A stretch of DNA of 64,000 bases from Pseudomonas sp. Choline-02u-1 (GTDB lineage Bacteria; Pseudomonadota; Gammaproteobacteria; Pseudomonadales; Pseudomonadaceae): contig NZ_PJBC01000005.1 of assembly GCF_002836515.1 (NCBI RefSeq), forward strand, positions 1 through 64,000, in the 5' to 3' direction. Position 1 is the stretch's first letter, and each line of letters begins with the position of its first letter. Below the pieces are notes generated by a model. That model did no database searches, was not told the origin of the DNA, and saw only the letters and a list, made by a program, of their open reading frames with translations. The position numbers and the translations under genes are program-made. Positions 44,955 to 54,734 of this stretch are shown one piece after another.

Positions 44955-45335
44955 TCAGCCCTTGGCCGCCATCGCGGTCACTTCCACGCGCATTCCTTCA
45001 ACCGCCAGTGAGGCAACGCCCACTGCTGCGCGCACAGGCCACGGCTTGGCGAAGTAGCGTTTATAGACTTCGTTGAACGCTGCGCGATCACCCATATCGG
45101 TGAGGTAGATAGTCAGATGCAGAACCCGATCCATCGAACTGCCGGCACGCTCCAGTGCGACTTTAAGCGCCTGCAATGTGCATTCGCTTTGCTCGGTGAT
45201 GCCGCCAAGTTCCAGGCTGCCATCGGCGCGGGTCGGGATCTGGGTAGAAACCATGATCCCGCCGAAAGTGGCGACATCGGAAGAGATCGAGTCGGTGTCC
45301 GGATCGGGCGTGAAGGTGATGTCTTGGTTGGCCAT
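44955..45335 (-). CDS. RidA family protein (second)
   Basis: 126 aa from the ATG at 45335; the upstream open frame has no site. RidA/YjgF fold: GGIMVSTQIPTRADGSLELGGITEQSECTLQALKVALERAG, LTIYLTDMGDRAAFNEVYKRYF, and PVRAAVGVASLAVEGMRVEVTAMA, which keeps the conserved Arg of active RidA enzymes (in RAAVGV). So this one may be an enamine/imine deaminase, unlike the RidA-like gene at 38.6 kb. Stands alone. Confidence 0.88.
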   Translation of the reverse strand: MANQDITFTPDPDTDSISSDVATFGGIMVSTQIPTRADGSLELGGITEQSECTLQALKVALERAGSSMDRVLHLTIYLTDMGDRAAFNEVYKRYFAKPWPVRAAVGVASLAVEGMRVEVTAMAAKG

Positions 45336-45551
45336 GGGTATCTCTTGTTGGAGTGAATGATGATCGCGCCAGTTTACAGATTCCCTCCAGCCATGGCCCG
45401 TAAGGTTGCCAGAGGCACGTTTGTATAAGCGTGTATCCACCCTCAACGGATACACATGACAACACCAAACCGGGCGTTCGAGACACATCCGCCTTACATG
45501 CCGAGACCAAAGTAGCTCTCACACCCACACTGCGTTCAAGAGGGCATCACC

Positions 45552-45965
45552 ATGTACCGTCCACTGTTTCTGGCTTCTGCCGTTGTCTTCGCTTCCCTGA
45601 CCGGTTTCGCTCATGCGCAAGATGCGCCGGCCATGAGCTGGCAGAAAGGTCTGAGCCGTACCGATCTGGTTCGCCAGGATCTGGGCGCCGACAATCGCGA
45701 AGTGATTCAGGCGCGCATCGACTTCGACGCCGGCGTCAGCGCGCCTCGACATGCGCACCCCGGCGTTGAAGTCGCCTATGTGATCAGCGGCACGTTTGAG
45801 TATCAGCTCGAAGGGCAAGCGCCGGTAACACTCAAGGCCGGCGATTCGTTGTATATCCCGGCGGGTGTCGCGCATGTGGCCAAAAACGTGGGCGACGAGA
45901 AAGCCGTGGAACTTGCCACTTACGTGGTGCCAAAGGGCGAGCCGCTGCTGATTCTCAAGCCGTGA
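45552..45965 (+). CDS. Exported cupin domain protein
   Basis: 137 aa with a signal peptide (cleavage after AHA, about residue 22). A single conserved-barrel cupin: motif 1 APRHAHPGVEVAYVISGTFEY with metal ligands H67, H69 and E73-like positions, motif 2 AGDSLYIPAGVAHVAKN with the last His. Probably a periplasmic metal-binding protein; small exported cupins of this type are often of unknown function. Starts with ATG after a weak GAGGG site. Confidence 0.8.
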   Translation: MYRPLFLASAVVFASLTGFAHAQDAPAMSWQKGLSRTDLVRQDLGADNREVIQARIDFDAGVSAPRHAHPGVEVAYVISGTFEYQLEGQAPVTLKAGDSLYIPAGVAHVAKNVGDEKAVELATYVVPKGEPLLILKP

Positions 45966-45977
45966 TGCGTCGGGCCG

Positions 45978-46229
45978 CTATTTCGAGCGCGGCTTGCTCA
46001 TTGCACGCTTGATGCGCATCCAGTCCTGAAAGGCCGCCGTTCGTTTCGCGTCGGCCAGAGCCTTGGCTTCGGTAAAGCGAGCCCAGGCTTCAGGATTGTC
46101 CGTCTCGGCTTCAATGATTGTATAAGCCGCCTCTTCCAGAAGATCCGCCTCGCGGAACATGGCGGCATTGTCAGCCATCTCGTCATCCCACGATCGGCCG
46201 AAACCAAATCTCAATGTGCGCTCAGTCAT
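45978..46229 (-). CDS. Small hypothetical protein
   Basis: 83 aa from the ATG at 46229 (GGAGG 11 bases upstream), whose first bases overlap the stop of the preceding gene (ATGA). Hydrophilic, acidic N-terminal half, helical, basic C-terminus (MRIKRAMSKPRSK). Not recognised. Coupled to the DUF6555-like gene, so the two probably act together. Confidence 0.65.
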   Translation of the reverse strand: MTERTLRFGFGRSWDDEMADNAAMFREADLLEEAAYTIIEAETDNPEAWARFTEAKALADAKRTAAFQDWMRIKRAMSKPRSK

Positions 46230-46483
46230 TTTGCGTGATCCTCCTCCCAGACCAGAGGCACCGATTCTCGCCATTGCACCTCGGTCACGCCAAAGCGTTC
46301 CGCCATCGGTTTTGAAAAGCGTTTCAACGGAGGCCGGCCGGGGCGGGGAATGGGTGTGATGCCCGCATCACAACTTGCCCATTGCCAGGCTTCGGCATTG
46401 TTCATGTTTTTTGTGCGAATGACGAACGATCTGGCCTTTCCGTGAAGCAGGTAATCGATCACGTACAAATCCGCTCCGCTCAT
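46226..46483 (-). CDS. DUF6555-like small protein
   Basis: 85 aa from the ATG at 46483 with GGAGG 7 bases before it. The pattern YVIDYLLHGKARSFVIR, MNNAEAWQWASCDAGI and SKPMAERFGVTEVQWR matches what I recall as DUF6555 in Pseudomonas. No known function. First of a two-gene operon. Confidence 0.65.
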   Translation of the reverse strand: MSGADLYVIDYLLHGKARSFVIRTKNMNNAEAWQWASCDAGITPIPRPGRPPLKRFSKPMAERFGVTEVQWRESVPLVWEEDHAK

Positions 46484-46715
46484 ACAATTCCTCCGGCTGC
46501 TTATAAAGAGGGATATCTGGCGAAATGAATAATTCAGAGAAATTTCCTGTGACCGGGATGACCGGCTGCCCCTGCTTACATAGCGTTGTACGGCCGGTTG
46601 ATACGTGCCCAAGTTGAGCCCGAATGCGGTGGACATCCGTACTGTTCCGGGGCTTGGGGTGTCGATCTGAAAGGATTGAAACGCGCCCGCAACGACGCGT
46701 TATTGAGTAGAAGCA

Positions 46716-47267
46716 TCACGAATAAATGCACGAGCAGACGAAGTCGGCATGAACCTCGGTGTTTTCCACGGCCGTGATCAGGCCTGAATGCAACGCTTCT
46801 TCAGGATTGATGATGCGCGGGGCCGCTGTGAGATATTTCTCTGTTTCCAGCGCATTTTTACCCTGACTCGTACGCTCGGCGACGATTTGCGCGTAGAGGT
46901 GCAAGTCATAATCCAGGCTCATGGCGTACTCCGACATCCGCGAGTGATCAACTGAACCTTGCAGGTGCCAATGGAAGGGATGAAACAGAAACTTGCTGTG
47001 AGTACAGGCGGTGCGGCGCTGGCCGGCGAGGAAGACAATATTGCCCATTGATTCAACGGTGCCCAGATTATGGGTATGCACCGGAATGGGCAGGGCAAGG
47101 AGAAAGTTGTACATCGTGAAGCCGTAACTGCATTCACCGCCCATCGTGGCGATATTGACGATGAGTCGCGGCGCATCTTCCTTTACGGCGAGCGAGGCTT
47201 TATCGATCAATTGACCACAGGTCGACGCATTGATCGGGCCGGTGAAGTTGATGACATGAACAGGCAT
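46716..47267 (-). CDS. ClpP-like serine protease homologue (orphan)
   Basis: 183 aa, ClpP/crotonase fold. The nucleophile Ser 73 in GTVESMGNIVFLAG and His 96 in FLFHPFHWH align with the ClpP catalytic pair. The Asp that completes the triad in ClpP (RD before the xAEEA motif) is replaced: P150 occupies the place ahead of INPEEALHSGLI. So activity is uncertain. It is not beside clpX and is not the housekeeping clpP. It ends in a Cys-containing tail (FVCSCIYS). GAGGGAA upstream of the ATG supports the start. Stands next to the KGG-protein cluster. Confidence 0.75.
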   Translation of the reverse strand: MPVHVINFTGPINASTCGQLIDKASLAVKEDAPRLIVNIATMGGECSYGFTMYNFLLALPIPVHTHNLGTVESMGNIVFLAGQRRTACTHSKFLFHPFHWHLQGSVDHSRMSEYAMSLDYDLHLYAQIVAERTSQGKNALETEKYLTAAPRIINPEEALHSGLITAVENTEVHADFVCSCIYS

Positions 47268-47364
47268 GGCGATTCCCTCGGCTGGTCAGGACTCCTAAGC
47301 AATAGCTGTGATCTTGCTGAAATGAAAGTGGGCAGGGGAGACAAGCTCCCCCGCACCCGGCGCA

Positions 47365-47712
47365 TCAACTGTTGCGCCCGCCACCATGGCTGTTTTGACC
47401 ACCCTTGCGTCCGGCTTCAGAGGCTTTTTCTCGATCATTGGCAAAGTTGCCGCCGCTGTTCTGGCCACCTTTGCTTCCGGCTTCTGCTGCGCGCTCAGGG
47501 TCGTTCTTGAAATTCCCTCCGCTGTTCTGACCGCCCTTGCTCCCGGCTTCAGCGGCGCGTTCCGGATCGTTTTTGAAGTTACCGCCGCTGTTCTGGCCGC
47601 CCTTGCTACCGATTTCCTGATAGAACTCTTTGTCGTGCGAAGCTGAAGTGGCTTCCCCACCTTTTTTGCCCGCTTCGTTTACCGACATGCCGCCTTGTTT
47701 ATCTTGTGTCAT
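47365..47712 (-). CDS. KGG-repeat stress protein (YciG-like)
   Basis: 115 aa from the ATG at 47712 (GAGGAAG site). Four KGG motifs: EAGKKGGEATS, then near-identical repeats of 21 residues (KGGQNSGGNFKNDPERAAEAGS) and a GRKGGQNSHGGGRNS tail. The repeat-type KGG family (PF10685) includes general-stress proteins such as GsiB of Bacillus and YciG of E. coli. Strongly hydrophilic, probably disordered. Confidence 0.88.
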   Translation of the reverse strand: MTQDKQGGMSVNEAGKKGGEATSASHDKEFYQEIGSKGGQNSGGNFKNDPERAAEAGSKGGQNSGGNFKNDPERAAEAGSKGGQNSGGNFANDREKASEAGRKGGQNSHGGGRNS

Positions 47713-47862
47713 TTCAAACTTCCTCAATTTTCTATATGGCGCCTTGTGAATAAAAGATGCACAAACTACGTGCCGTCGTCATTCCCAAAGTGCCCGCTAG
47801 TTGGCTGATTGGTTTGCTTTATTGGTCTTGCTTGTCTTTTAGCTACAAGTTTGACCGGTCTG

Positions 47863-48120
47863 CTAAGAACAGCGCTCATAAATTGGCATTGTATCCGGGG
47901 TGCGGGAGTTTTCAGAGTTAACTGTCAGTTCCCGGCGCTCATAGCATTCCTGCTGAACGCTCTCTCTGTGTCTTGGACTGACTTGCTGTCTTTCAACACA
48001 AGGTGACACCGACGGGCTGTCCGACCTTGTCACGTGCGAACTGCGCGCTGCTTCGGGATACACTTCCGCTCCCTTGTTTCGTTGCACTTCGCCTCGTGCA
48101 AAAGCCGTTACCGTTTTCAT
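47863..48120 (-). CDS. Possible small hypothetical protein
   Basis: 85 aa, ATG at 48120 with GGAG 8 bases before it and following a KGG gene on the same strand (58 bases downstream of its stop). The composition is polar and Ser/Arg-rich with no recognised motif. The ribosome site and position favour it; the ordinary-looking composition does not. Treat as tentative. Confidence 0.35.
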   Translation of the reverse strand: MKTVTAFARGEVQRNKGAEVYPEAARSSHVTRSDSPSVSPCVERQQVSPRHRESVQQECYERRELTVNSENSRTPDTMPIYERCS

Positions 48121-48177
48121 GATTACGCTCCATCAGCTGATTTCAAAGGGCAGCAGGGCTGCCCTTGTGCCGCTCAC

Positions 48178-48354
48178 TCAGGACTTGCGACCACCGCCGT
48201 GGCTGTTTTGACCGCCTTTGCGACCAGCCTCGGATGCTTTTTCACGGTCATTGGCGAAGTTGCCGCCCGATGCCTGGCCGCCTTTTTTGCCAGCTTCAGA
48301 CGCCTTCTCACGATCGTTCGCGAAGTTACCTGGATTTTTATTTCCTGTAGTCAT
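48178..48354 (-). CDS. Small KGG-repeat stress protein
   Basis: 58 aa, with GGAGAG before the ATG at 48354. Two repeats NFANDREKASEAGxKGGQ followed by NSHGGGRKS, the same end as the larger KGG protein at 47.4 kb, so the two are paralogues differing in repeat number. Hydrophilic and disordered; expected role in desiccation or general stress tolerance. The 326 bases upstream (48355-48680) hold no gene. Confidence 0.88.
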   Translation of the reverse strand: MTTGNKNPGNFANDREKASEAGKKGGQASGGNFANDREKASEAGRKGGQNSHGGGRKS

Positions 48355-48680
48355 GATAGCTCTCCGATATCAATTAACGTTTCGCTAGTTATGTCCATTG
48401 TTGCACCGGACATCTACTCCGATTACGAGCCGGCGAAAAATGTTTTGAAAATTTTTGTTTAGCCCGATGAACGGTAAGTGCGTGATGAAACTTATACAGA
48501 GTGCAGTTTTGCATGCCGCTTCGTATAACTTTTCTATGCGTGGGGTATGGCAAGGGAAGAGTCAGTTTTTTGTTACCGTTTCGCTGCGTTTGATAAACCA
48601 TTTGTCGGCGGGAAGTTGAACTGGAGTTCGCTCGTCTAGAGTCTGTGAAGTATCTCTACAACTGTGCCGAGGACAGAACC

Positions 48681-48848
48681 ATGACCAATCATCACAAAGA
48701 TCAACCGTTCGCTGAGGATCCGCAAAAAATCAAGGAAGCCGGCAAGAAGGGCGGAACTTCAGTCAATGTGAAAGTCGATCGGGCGGAGAAAGCGCGCGTC
48801 GGTGGGCAGCACAGCCATGGCGGTACGCGCACGGGCAAGGGGGACTGA
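48681..48848 (+). CDS. Small KGG-motif protein
   Basis: 55 aa from the ATG at 48681, with GAGGA upstream. One KGG motif (IKEAGKKGGTSVNVKVDRAEKARVGGQHSHGG) and a Gly/Lys tail. A third member of the local stress-protein cluster, on the opposite strand. Confidence 0.72.
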   Translation: MTNHHKDQPFAEDPQKIKEAGKKGGTSVNVKVDRAEKARVGGQHSHGGTRTGKGD

Positions 48849-48862
48849 GGCCGATGATCGCG

Positions 48863-48890
48863 GTCCTCTCTGCGCCAATGCAGAGAGGAC
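48863..48890. terminator. Stable hairpin between convergent genes
   Basis: Perfect 11-bp stem GTCCTCTCTGC/GCAGAGAGGAC with a 6-base loop between the ends of convergent genes. No T-run on either side, so probable bidirectional 3' structure rather than a proven terminator. Confidence 0.55.
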
Positions 48891-48903
48891 TCCTTCACAG
48901 AGC

Positions 48904-49134
48904 TCATCTGAAGCGGGGCAGTGGCCGATCCTGCGGCTTGAGCGTTGAAAGTGTGTCGCGAATCAGCGGCGCGTCCTTTTCAATGTCGTGCAGCCGATCG
49001 CGAATGCGCAGCGCCGTCGGATGTCCGCCCTGATGATCGACCCAGTCGGCGATCTCTTTGCACGCGGCTGCAAGGCGCGCCTGGCGGGCGTCGAGCAGGG
49101 TGAGGAGGGTAGTGATGGACTCTTTCTCGGACAT
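48904..49134 (-). CDS. Small hypothetical protein
   Basis: 76 aa from the ATG at 49134 (GGAGG 7 bases upstream). Helical and charged: LLTLLDARQARLAAACKEIADWVDHQGG, then RIRDRLHDIEKDAPLIRDTL. Not recognised; the helix pattern suggests a small coiled-coil or regulatory protein. Confidence 0.6.
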   Translation of the reverse strand: MSEKESITTLLTLLDARQARLAAACKEIADWVDHQGGHPTALRIRDRLHDIEKDAPLIRDTLSTLKPQDRPLPRFR

Positions 49135-49254
49135 GGAACACCTCCGTTCAATGAAACCGCTGAACTGCAACAAAAAGCCCGCCTGTCGCGAGCGTTTTGC
49201 CGGTGGGGGCTGCTCCATCAGCTGGTTTCAGTATAGACCCGCTGCCGCCGGGCA

Positions 49255-49485
49255 TCAGCCTGAGTGCTGGCGGGCCGGTAATTGAGAACTGGCTGCGTTG
49301 AGGCGCTGACATTCGCGGTGAGCATCCGCTTGCTCATCAAAGCCATCGCCAAAAAAGCCGCCAGTGCGTGTGTCGCAGATGCGAAACCACGCCGATGCTT
49401 CGGCGGGTTCCTGCTGGCTGTCTGCGGCGCGGCGCCCATGAATGACGATTTTGTTGCAGCGTTTCACGACGAATATGTCTTCCAT
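49255..49485 (-). CDS. Small hypothetical protein
   Basis: 76 aa from the ATG at 49485. Contains FVVKRCNKIVIHGRR and WFRICDTRTGGFFGDGFDEQADAHRECQRLN, a look shared by small Pseudomonas proteins of unknown function. The ribosome site is weak. Upstream of this start the same frame runs through a REPIN and is not coding. Confidence 0.5.
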   Translation of the reverse strand: MEDIFVVKRCNKIVIHGRRAADSQQEPAEASAWFRICDTRTGGFFGDGFDEQADAHRECQRLNAASSQLPARQHSG

Positions 49486-49632
49486 GGCGCCACCGCAGTT
49501 GATTCGTGTCAGATCAACTATAGAAGCCCTGCGCGATCGTGCAAAAAATACCCAGCTCAGCTCGTCGGCGGAATACATGTGAGAGCTGACTTGATCGCGA
49601 AGGCAGTGTGTCAGACACAGACGATTCGCCTG

Positions 49633-49740
49633 CCCCGACGCTTTCGTGAGCAAGCCCACTCCCACAGGTTTCGCGGTGGACTCCAAATTCAAGGCACCCC
49701 GCAAACCTCATGTGGGAGCGGGCTTGCGAAGGCGTCGGGG
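49633..49740. repeat. REPIN (inverted REP pair)
   Basis: Left arm 49633-49666 and inverted right arm 49711-49740, core GAGCAAGCCCACTCCCACA against TGTGGGAGCGGGCTTGC. The rest of the gap 49486-49789 has no gene. Confidence 0.8.
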
Positions 49741-49789
49741 CAAGCTCAGATCAGTTGCCTGACGCACGATGAGCCTCTGATATCGGCGA

Positions 49790-50827
49790 TCAAGAAGCCT
49801 CAGTCACCTCGCACATGCGCTCGAGAAACATCGCCAGTGCCACTTCCTCGGCGCGCAGGCCTTTGCGGACTCGCGGGCGGGGCAATTCGGCGAGGGCACC
49901 GAGCATGAAATGTTCAACTACGGCGGGGTGGATGTAGCACTTGCGGCACACCGCTGGTGTGTTGCCCAACTGTTTGGCGACGTTCTTCACGGCTTCGACC
50001 ACGTGGCGCTTGGCTTCGGTTTCCGACTCATGCTGCAACTCGCGCAGCACCGACAGTGCCAGGGCACTGCCTGCCCAGGTGCGGTAATCCTTGGCGGTGA
50101 ACGCCGCGCCCGTGAGTTTTTGCAGATAGGCGTTGACGTCGGAAGAAGTGACCGTATGCCGTTCGCCGTTTTCGTCGAGATACTGAAACAGGTTCTGCCC
50201 GGGGATTTCCAGACAGCGCTTGATGATTCGCGCCAGGCGTCGATCCTTGACGGTGATCTGGTGCTCGATGCCACTTTTGCCACGGAACTGGAACAGGATC
50301 GCACTGCCGTTGACCTCGACGTGACGGCTGCGCAACGTCGTCAGGCCATAGGAGCGATTGTCCCGCGCGTATTGGGTATTGCCGACGCGGATCAGGGTGG
50401 CATCGAGCAAGGTGATAACCGTAGCCATGACCTTGTCGCGGCTGAAACCCGGCGCATCAAGCAGCGCCTCAAGCTGGCGTCGCAGCTTAGGCAGGGCCAG
50501 GCCGAATTCGCGCAGGCGCGAATATTTGTCGGCATCGCGCACTTCGCGCCAGCGTGCGTGATAACGATATTGCTTGCGCCCGCGTGCATCGCGCCCTGTG
50601 GCCTGCAGATGTCCGCAGGGATCGGCGCAGATCCACACATCGGTATACGCCGGCGGCACCGCAAGAGCATTGATGCGTTTGATTTCGTCCGGGTCGGTAA
50701 TGCGCTGCCCGGACGGTTCGAAATAGACGAACTTGCCGCGCAGTTTTTTCCGGGTGATACCAGGCTGAGTGTCATCGACGTAATGCAGATCGGCGGGCAG
50801 AGCATCTGTCAGCACGGTATCGGGCAT
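49790..50827 (-). CDS. DNA topoisomerase IB (poxvirus-like)
   Basis: 345 aa, the usual size for bacterial topoisomerase IB. N-terminal binding domain (GFVYFEPSGQRITDPDEI-like, ICADPCGHLQATGRDARGRKQYRYH), then the catalytic domain: Arg in LIRVGNTQYARDNRSYGLTTL, Lys in FRGKSG, the Arg/Lys of KDYRTWAGS, and Tyr 298 in CRKCYIHP, which forms the 3'-phosphotyrosyl link. It relaxes supercoils without ATP. Monocistronic. Confidence 0.92.
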   Translation of the reverse strand: MPDTVLTDALPADLHYVDDTQPGITRKKLRGKFVYFEPSGQRITDPDEIKRINALAVPPAYTDVWICADPCGHLQATGRDARGRKQYRYHARWREVRDADKYSRLREFGLALPKLRRQLEALLDAPGFSRDKVMATVITLLDATLIRVGNTQYARDNRSYGLTTLRSRHVEVNGSAILFQFRGKSGIEHQITVKDRRLARIIKRCLEIPGQNLFQYLDENGERHTVTSSDVNAYLQKLTGAAFTAKDYRTWAGSALALSVLRELQHESETEAKRHVVEAVKNVAKQLGNTPAVCRKCYIHPAVVEHFMLGALAELPRPRVRKGLRAEEVALAMFLERMCEVTEAS

Positions 50828-50899
50828 GGCGGCTTCCTTCGGTCATACGGCAGTCTGTAACTGCATTGACCGCAGGCGCTGGCCGTCGTGCCGAATGAT

Positions 50900-51979
50900 T
50901 TACGCGAGCACCGCTACCGCCTTGATCTGCGCCCATAGCCGCTGGCCCGGATGCACGTCCAATTGATCGCGAGAAAAGCGCGTGATTCGCGCCAACAGCG
51001 GCGTGCCACCGGCGTCCAGGCGGATCAGCACGTGCGCACTGTTGTCAGCCGCCTGTTCGCTGATGATCGTCACCGGCAGCCGATTGAGGATACTGCTGGC
51101 CGCATCGTTGTTCAGAGCCAAGCTGATGTCTCGCGCGTGTACCTTGCAGCGCAGGGCCTGACCCACGGCCATGGGCGCATGGGTGACGCGAATGTTCATT
51201 TCAGTGGCCGGCAATTGCAGGCTGAGCAATTGATAGGTGGCGTCGTAGGCGCTGACCTGGCCTGCGATGATCACCCCGGCGTCATCCCCCAGCGCCAAAG
51301 GCAGATCCAGACGCGCGAGGGTCTCGCCGATCGGGCCGCTGGCGAGCGCCTTGCCTTCGCTGAGCAACACCAGATGATCGGCCAGGCGCGCGACTTCGTC
51401 CTGGGCGTGGCTGACGTACAGCAGCGGAATATCCAGCTCGTCGTGCAGGCGTTGCAGGTACGGGAGGATTTCGCTTTTGCGGCGGCTGTCGAGCGCCGCC
51501 AGTGGCTCGTCCATCAGCAACAGTTTCGGACTGGTCAGCAGGGCGCGGGCGATGCCGACGCGCTGCCGCTCGCCACCGGACAGGTGCTGCGGATAACGCT
51601 CAAGCAGATGCCCGATGCCGAGCAATTCGGTGGCCTGGTTCATGTCGACCCGGCGTTGCGACCTGGCGATGCGTTTGAGGCCAAACTCCAGATTGGCCAG
51701 CACCGACAGATGCGGGAACAGGCTGGCTTCCTGAAACACGTAGCCAAGCGCACGTTTATGCGGCGGGACGAAGATGCCCTTGGCGCTGTCCTGCCAGACG
51801 TCGTCGTTGATCTGCACAAAACCATGCTCTGCGCGCTCCAGCCCGGCGATGCAGCGCAGGCAGGTGGTTTTGCCCGAGCCGGAATCGCCAAACAGCGCAG
51901 TGACACCGCGGCCCGGCACTTGCAGATCGACATCCAGTTCGAACCCCGGATAAGCGCGTTTCAGACGTACATCGATCAT
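50900..51979 (-). CDS. modC: Molybdate ABC transporter ATP-binding protein ModC
   Basis: 359 aa. Walker A GDSGSGKT, signature [16 protein letters not shown], Walker [13 protein letters not shown], and a C-terminal TOBE/Mop domain (about 290-355) that binds molybdate in trans-inhibited members. Last gene of modABC, 3 bases after modB. Confidence 0.93.
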   Translation of the reverse strand: MIDVRLKRAYPGFELDVDLQVPGRGVTALFGDSGSGKTTCLRCIAGLERAEHGFVQINDDVWQDSAKGIFVPPHKRALGYVFQEASLFPHLSVLANLEFGLKRIARSQRRVDMNQATELLGIGHLLERYPQHLSGGERQRVGIARALLTSPKLLLMDEPLAALDSRRKSEILPYLQRLHDELDIPLLYVSHAQDEVARLADHLVLLSEGKALASGPIGETLARLDLPLALGDDAGVIIAGQVSAYDATYQLLSLQLPATEMNIRVTHAPMAVGQALRCKVHARDISLALNNDAASSILNRLPVTIISEQAADNSAHVLIRLDAGGTPLLARITRFSRDQLDVHPGQRLWAQIKAVAVLA

Positions 51980-51982
51980 CGA

Positions 51983-52663
51983 TCAGCTCCAGCCTGCGCG
52001 GGTCTTGCGGCTGGAATACAGCGCCAGCAACACCAGAAACGAGAACACCAGCATCGCCGCAGACAGCCAGTGCGCCTGGGCATATTCCAGTGCTTCGACG
52101 TGGTCGTAGATTTGCACCGAGACCACGCGCGTCTTGTCGGGAATGTTGCCGCCGATCATCAGCACCACGCCGAATTCACCCACGGTGTGAGCAAATCCGA
52201 GGATCGCTGCGGTGATGAAGCCTGGGCGCGCCAGCGGCAGGATCACGCTGAAAAACGTGTCCCAGGGATTGGCGCGCAACGTCGCGGCGACTTCCAGCGG
52301 TCGAGGGCCGATCGCTGAAAAGGCATTTTGCAGCGGTTGCACCACGAACGGCATGGAGTAGATCACCGAACCGATGACCAGCCCGGTAAAACTGAACGTC
52401 AACGTGCCCAGCCCCAGCCATTGAGTGAACTGACCGAGAAAACCGTGCGGCCCCAGTGCCAACAGCAGATAAAAACCGATCACCGTTGGCGGCAACACCA
52501 GCGGCAGGGCGACGATGGCGCCAATCGGGCCACGCAACCAGGACGAAGTGCGCGCCAGCCATAACGCGATCGGGGTGCCGATCACCAACAGGATCACTGT
52601 GGTCAGTGACGCCAGTTTCAGGGTCAGCCAGATCGCGGCGAAATCGGCATTGGTCAGCGACAT
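51983..52663 (-). CDS. modB: Molybdate ABC transporter permease ModB
   Basis: 226 aa, about five membrane helices and the coupling motif [25 protein letters not shown]. Heterotetramer with ModC imports molybdate delivered by ModA. It follows modA directly without a gap. Confidence 0.93.
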   Translation of the reverse strand: MSLTNADFAAIWLTLKLASLTTVILLVIGTPIALWLARTSSWLRGPIGAIVALPLVLPPTVIGFYLLLALGPHGFLGQFTQWLGLGTLTFSFTGLVIGSVIYSMPFVVQPLQNAFSAIGPRPLEVAATLRANPWDTFFSVILPLARPGFITAAILGFAHTVGEFGVVLMIGGNIPDKTRVVSVQIYDHVEALEYAQAHWLSAAMLVFSFLVLLALYSSRKTRAGWS

Positions 52664-54629
<1,966 letters not shown>

Positions 54630-54734
54630 ATAGCAATTCTCCGAACGATGAAACGGGCAGGGACGGCACGCGGTTTTTAACAGCAAAACCGGATGCGCGG
54701 CCAGTCTGAAATTCTGAACATGACGTGCAGTTTT

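Noticed and set aside
46586..46777. 63-codon + strand frame between the DUF6555-like and ClpP-like genes
   Set aside because: It runs over the end of the ClpP-like gene, is Arg/Ser-rich and has no ribosome site.
47386..47646. 86-codon + strand frame over the KGG gene
   Set aside because: Hydrophobic-looking shadow of the KGG repeats read from the other strand.
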